A stretch of DNA of 64,000 nucleotides. Origin: Bagarius yarrelli (taxonomy: Eukaryota > Chordata > Actinopteri > Siluriformes > Sisoridae). Within the stretch, counting starts at the first letter, position 1; every line of letters begins with the position of its first letter. Below, piece after piece: positions 59,910-64,000 of the stretch. The DNA lies in NCBI GenBank assembly GCA_005784505.1, contig VCAZ01000020.1, forward strand, positions 1,261,392 to 1,325,391. Reading direction: 5' to 3'. Under the pieces are notes generated by a model. The model was given only the letters and a program-made list of their open reading frames with translations. It was not told where the DNA came from and ran no database searches. The translations under genes and the position numbers were made by a program.

Positions 59910-61160
59910 GTCTGTGGTGAAGTGTCAGAACGAGAAGACGCTCCCGCACCACAACTGCACTGCAACTCTGCAACAGTTCATCAGTCTGAAAAAGAGAATG
60001 TATATGCGATTCATCTTGTTGGACGTGCAATAAAGACAGTTGATCATCAGGATTGGCTGTGTGTAGGTGCCTGCCCATCATTTTATGGCGTGCGTTTCAC
60101 AAACCAAACTAAGGCCACTTTTTAAATAAATATTTGTTTACAAAGGAACCTCATGTATAGAAATTTTGCCGTATCAGAACAAACCTTGCCTCCTGTCGTT
60201 CTGTTTACCTTCTTTCGTCTGTACTACTCCATGTATGTTCTGTTCCGTGTACACGAGTGTAAATCAAGGCTGCAGCTTGGCTGTTTTTGTCTTAGTGACA
60301 GATTCTCCATTAATATTTTCCATCTGTAGTCCTTGATCGTCCTCCTGAAAAAGCCATACGTGTGTGTACATGGTACACAATATCCATATCTCCACAATCT
60401 GTGTATCCATAGTCTAATGGAGTTTCCTCAGATTTAACCTAAATTATCATAAAACACTCCTGTTTTTTTTCTTAATAGGAAAGACGAAGTAATTTGGAAA
60501 ATTATTAAAACACTAACAGAATGCTAAGCGAAAATAAAAAATTTGCCTGCATTTAAGTAGAAAATATATATATTAATCTTTTATTCTAAAATGGCCACCT
60601 TTAAATAATAATAAAGTAACGAATTACCCTACGGTTTGATGTTTGACCTTTAACAGTGCATTTTATTGTATGCAGTTTTATTAAAGCCAGTGATTAGATT
60701 ATTCTGAGCTTTTTATCTGTGATGAAATTGTTTTCGATTGTAAATAGATCATAACATATTCAAGCATTGACCAGGCTTTCATAACATGCTGTAAATTATT
60801 CGGATTATTTATTAATTTACACGTTGCAATTGTGAATATTTTTTCTTTTTTTTTTATTTTACAAGGTGTCAAAAAGCTTATTTTGGGTTGTTATAAAGAT
60901 TTGTGTGTTTGTACAAAAAGGGGTTTTATGCCACCATGTAAATATAAATTTCCCATAAAGCTGTTTTTTGGATTTTTTGTCCTTCTTATCCCGACTAAAG
61001 TGGTTGTACATCAACTATTTATAATATAATTATTAATTATAGTAAAGATTATATAAGATTAATAGCTATAATAATACTCTATTTAGTTTATTAGTCTTAA
61101 AACCAAACGTCCAGTTCTAGATCATAAAAAAGCAGGTAACTTTTGCTTTAACTCGGTCAC
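59910..61160. other. Intergenic region after cramp1
   Basis: Includes the cramp1 3' UTR. The rest is AT-rich without recognised features. The open frame near 60832-61029 is AT-driven and not supported. Confidence 0.5.
60029..60130 (+). terminator. cramp1: cramp1 poly(A) signals
   Basis: AATAAA at 60029-60034 and again at 60125-60130, 120-220 nt after the stop. Either could end the transcript. Confidence 0.6.
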
Positions 61161-61269
61161 GTGTTGCGCATGTGCGGTAGGCGTGTCTCGGAGTTGCCTC
61201 TCAATGGCGCCGCGTTAAAGCCTATTCCTATTTGTCAGCGGAAGCCACGCCCACTTCCGTATTGCTCAC
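61160..61269 (+). promoter_or_regulatory. Promoter / 5' UTR of the dehydrogenase gene
   Basis: A local GC-rich stretch with TCACGTG (E-box, about 61156-61162), GCGCATGTGCGG (an NRF1-like palindrome, about 61167-61178) and CCACGCCCAC (about 61245-61254), directly before a spliced 5' exon. Motif calls are by eye. Confidence 0.45.
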
Positions 61270-62279
61270 ATGGGTTTTGGCTTAAGGTAAGTAGCACCAC
61301 TTTGCCTGAATTTAAACTATTTTTTCTTTTAATAAATAGCGCCAATTACTTTATTAACATAATATTACTTTCTAAATTATTGTAGTAGAGGCATCTATAA
61401 CTAAAATGTTTTATTTAGTTGCACACAACCAGGACGACAAACATGGCTGGTTTGTTAGCTTGTTTCTGTGATAGCTAATATAAACAAATTAAAACCGTTA
61501 TAAATAATTACACAAATGCTAAACGCACATACTGTAAATAAAATAACCTTAAGTAAAAGAAGAATTTGTGGCTTAATGGTTAAGGTGTTGGACTGATACT
61601 AGAAAGACCGGGGTTCGATTCCCAGTACCCCCAAACCACCACTGTGGGTCCCTGAGCAAGGCCCTTAACCCCCAATTGTTTAGTTGTGTAAATAGAAGAT
61701 ATATGTAAGTGGCTCTGTATCGCCTGCCAGATGCTGTAAATGTAAAAGGCTAGCCCACGTCATCGTATGAATGAAACCTCTGGCCAGATGTGTTTTGTAG
61801 CATAGGCAGTTTAAGTATATTTATTTCGTTTCTTATAATTACTTCAGTGCTGAAACGTTTATATTTCTGCAAACTAAAAACTGGACTTTTTTTTTACTAG
61901 TAAAAGGTTAATAAACACGAAGTATCTTTGTTGCTTTATTAAAGAGACGTATAAACAGGTCAAAGTTCATTTTGCTACATGAATCACAAGTCTGACAGTT
62001 TGGTTTTCTCGTCAAAAAATTCAAAGACCCTCAAAGATCCTCCTGGAAATAAAGAGTTCCTAGAAGATGCATGATGTGGAGAATGTTCTTCTTTGTGTGT
62101 CTGTGTGTGTCTGTGTGTGTGTAGGCAGATGGAGCGTTTAGGTTGTGTGGGACAGCTGACCGCAGGTGCGATTGGTCTGCTGTTGTTACTACGTTTGATC
62201 CAAAGAGCAAGACGACGAAAGCAAGTTGTTCAGGACAAAGTGGTGGTGATCACTGGAGCCAGCTCAGGCCTGGGAAAAG
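61270..62279 (+). CDS. Short-chain dehydrogenase/reductase, DHRS7B/7C-like, first two exons (partial)
   Basis: Exon 1 (61270-61286, ATG GGT TTT GGC TTA AG) joins exon 2 (62125-62279) in frame as MGFGLRQMERLGC. A second in-frame ATG (MERLG) is also usable. A hydrophobic segment (LTAGAIGLLLLLRLI) followed by RARRRK is an N-terminal membrane anchor with positive cytosolic flank. Then DKVVVITGASSGLGK begins the Rossmann fold, with the TGxxxGxG cofactor-binding motif of classical SDRs. The catalytic Ser-Tyr-Lys part lies beyond the window. The anchor plus VVVIT resembles DHRS7B/DHRS7C; assignment within the family is uncertain. The substrate cannot be told. Confidence 0.78.
61566..61749 (+). mobile_element. 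tRNA-derived SINE (plus orientation)
   Basis: A box region TGGCTTAATGGTTAAGGTG, B box GGGGTTCGATTCCCAG (61610-61625), body GAGCAAGGCCCTTAACCCCC, tail GATGCTGTAAATGTAAA. Well preserved. It lies in intron 1 of the dehydrogenase gene, same strand. Confidence 0.85.
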
Positions 62280-63607
62280 GTAATAAACATCAAATAATAA
62301 TAATCATGCAAGGATTAATACTGTTTATGTGGATAAAAAAAATCAACTTTAGAATTATTGGCACTTTTTATGCAAATGATAAAATAAATATTAGACTTAT
62401 TGGCTCTTAAAATGAATCAGAGCGAGTATTTTTAATAAGAATTCACATAAAGGATCTGGTTTAGTTTAAGTTCCTATAAGCGATATGCTCCCTAGTGTGC
62501 TTTGTGTCTTCTGTTAGCGGAGAGGAGACTGTTATTGCACTGTTATTGTTATAGCGTTACATCATGCACCAAAAAGAATATGGTGCCAGCGAAAAAATAA
62601 ATAAAAATCAGCTAACCAGAAATTAAATATAACAATCTTATTATTTTTTTTTTTTTGGCTGTGGTGGGCATATTATCTTAAATCTTGAAATCTGGTCTTT
62701 TAGTATCACTGCATTGTCCTCCAATGCCAAGACCATGATTGCCTTTCCAGATGTTTCTTTCTTTTTATACTTGTAAAAGGTCGTCCACTTTTGCCCTCAA
62801 TAATAGGTTTCTTTTTTTTAGCCATTTTGTGGTCATTTGGTGTTTTCAGCTTTGCCGTATTTGGAGTTTTATGCCTGTTAATTCACTGGTGATTGATGAA
62901 AATCTGCATACACTTGTAAATAACAGTAAGGGCGGTAGCTCAGAGGTTTCGGTGTTAACAACTGATAGAAAGAATCCCAGGACCACTAAGCTACCAATGC
63001 TTTATATACACTGTTGCTCTGAATATGAACATAAATGCTAAATGCCGTAAATGTAAATAAAAAGATTGTGTTTCAACAACAACGTTAAAAATATATATAT
63101 ATATTGAGGACCCCTTAAGATTTCAGCCGCCATATAAGCAACTGGTAGAACACACCATTGTTTCCTATCCTCCCTCTCAGAAATCATTAATTAACCCTTA
63201 ACTTTATTGCCCTTTTTGACACATAAGCAAACACCTTGGATTTCGCATGGAATTGCATACTTTTTAAGGATGTACTACATATAAGTAAGTACGTACTACC
63301 CTACCGTTAAACAAGTAACATCTTAAGGTTAGGGGTAGGATGAAAGAAATCTGGACGCACTACATTCGACGTACTGATTTTGACACGTCACAGCAACACA
63401 AATTTATAATTGGATAATGTTAAATGATGGTAAAAAAAAGGAAATTTTTTTTGTTTAGAAACTTAAAGCTATTTAAAGCACTTGAAAAGGGCCGCGTCGT
63501 CACTTTCTACCACTTCCGCATATGACAAGTCGTCTCTCCCGCTGCCTTATGGGATTGTATGGTGTACAGCGTATGCATACCTGCATAAATTGTTCAATTG
63601 TTTATCT
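62280..63607. other. Intron 2 of the dehydrogenase gene
   Basis: AT-rich. It holds the SINE fragment at 62928 and a segment at 63230-63560 with features of a dispersed repeat (TTTCGCATGGAATTGCATAC). No exon 3 of the dehydrogenase is visible before the window ends. Confidence 0.5.
62928..63058 (+). mobile_element. SINE fragment
   Basis: AGGGCGGTAGCTCAGAGGTT is a tRNA-like A-box start; the tail ATGCTAAATGCCGTAAATGT matches the SINEs above. The middle is lost. Confidence 0.5.
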
Positions 63608-63667
<60 letters not shown>

Positions 63668-63722
63668 GAGGATAGATGGATAAAAGGATAGATAGATGAA
63701 TAAAAAGATGGATGGCTGGATG

Positions 63723-63775
<53 letters not shown>

Positions 63776-63868
63776 GAGGGATGGCTGGATAGATGGATAA
63801 AAGATGGATGGCTGGATAGATGGATAAAAGATGGATGGCTGGATAGATGGATAAAAGATGGATGGCTG

Positions 63869-63906
<38 letters not shown>

Positions 63907-64000
63907 GGGATTGGCTGGCTGGATAGATGGATAAAAAAAGATGGATGGCTGGATGGATGATGGATAAAAGATGGATGGCTGGCTGGATAGATGGATAAAA
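63608..64000. repeat. (GATA)n arrays and a GGATGGCTGGATAGATGG minisatellite
   Basis: Perfect GATA runs at 63608-63666, about 63724-63772 and about 63866-63905 are interleaved with a longer unit of about 27 bp (GGCTGGATAGATGGATAAAA plus GATGGAT), at least four times in near-identical tandem between 63785 and 63870 and again after 63905. The array continues past the window. Confidence 0.93.

Noticed and set aside
61566..61749. tRNA-like A and B boxes here and in the other SINE copies
   Set aside because: They lack a complete cloverleaf and share a non-tRNA body and tail, so they are SINEs, not tRNA genes.
63608..64000. Regularly spaced repeats that could suggest a CRISPR array
   Set aside because: Vertebrate GATA/GGAT satellite with no unique spacers.

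Overview
The window is vertebrate nuclear DNA, most likely from a ray-finned (teleost) fish. The genes are split into many short exons with GT-AG introns. The introns are AT-rich and full of microsatellites, tRNA-derived SINEs and small DNA transposons of kinds common in fish (hAT with 8-bp duplications, a TTAA-flanked element, a mariner/Tc1-type element). The encoded proteins align over their length with vertebrate proteins known from memory. I did not run any search, so the species is not named.

Layout. (1) About 131-36900, minus strand: mapk8ip3 (JIP3), complete from ATG (36221) to stop (796), reconstructed as 32 coding exons joining in frame to 1295 codons. A CpG-rich promoter lies upstream. 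The introns hold most of the mobile elements described. (2) 37000-38640: AT-rich intergenic DNA. (3) About 38671-44750, minus strand: jpt2 (HN1L), 5 coding exons, 209 codons. (4) 44659-47313: head-to-head promoter interval with candidate 5' exons for the next gene. (5) 47314-59909, plus strand: cramp1, 19 coding exons, 1130 codons. (6) 61160 to past the window end, plus strand: the first two exons of a membrane-anchored short-chain dehydrogenase/reductase. The last 400 bases are a GATA/minisatellite array in its intron 2.

The block mapk8ip3 - jpt2 - cramp1 matches the order on human 16p13.3. The dehydrogenase does not belong to that human neighbourhood. The genes do not form a pathway: JIP3 is a motor/JNK scaffold for axonal transport, JPT2 is a microtubule-associated and NAADP-binding protein, and CRAMP1 is a SANT-domain chromatin factor tied to linker-histone expression. 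They share a conserved neighbourhood only.

The points most worth following up are: a 74-codon upstream ORF whose stop overlaps the start of a possible in-frame N-terminal extension of cramp1; a candidate 51-nt cassette exon in mapk8ip3 with a consensus GC-AG donor, plus a second GC donor after exon 14; two consecutive microexons of 12 and 18 nt; dinucleotide repeats lying against five splice sites; and several mobile elements with exact target-site duplications. I see no CRISPR array, rRNA gene or functional tRNA gene.
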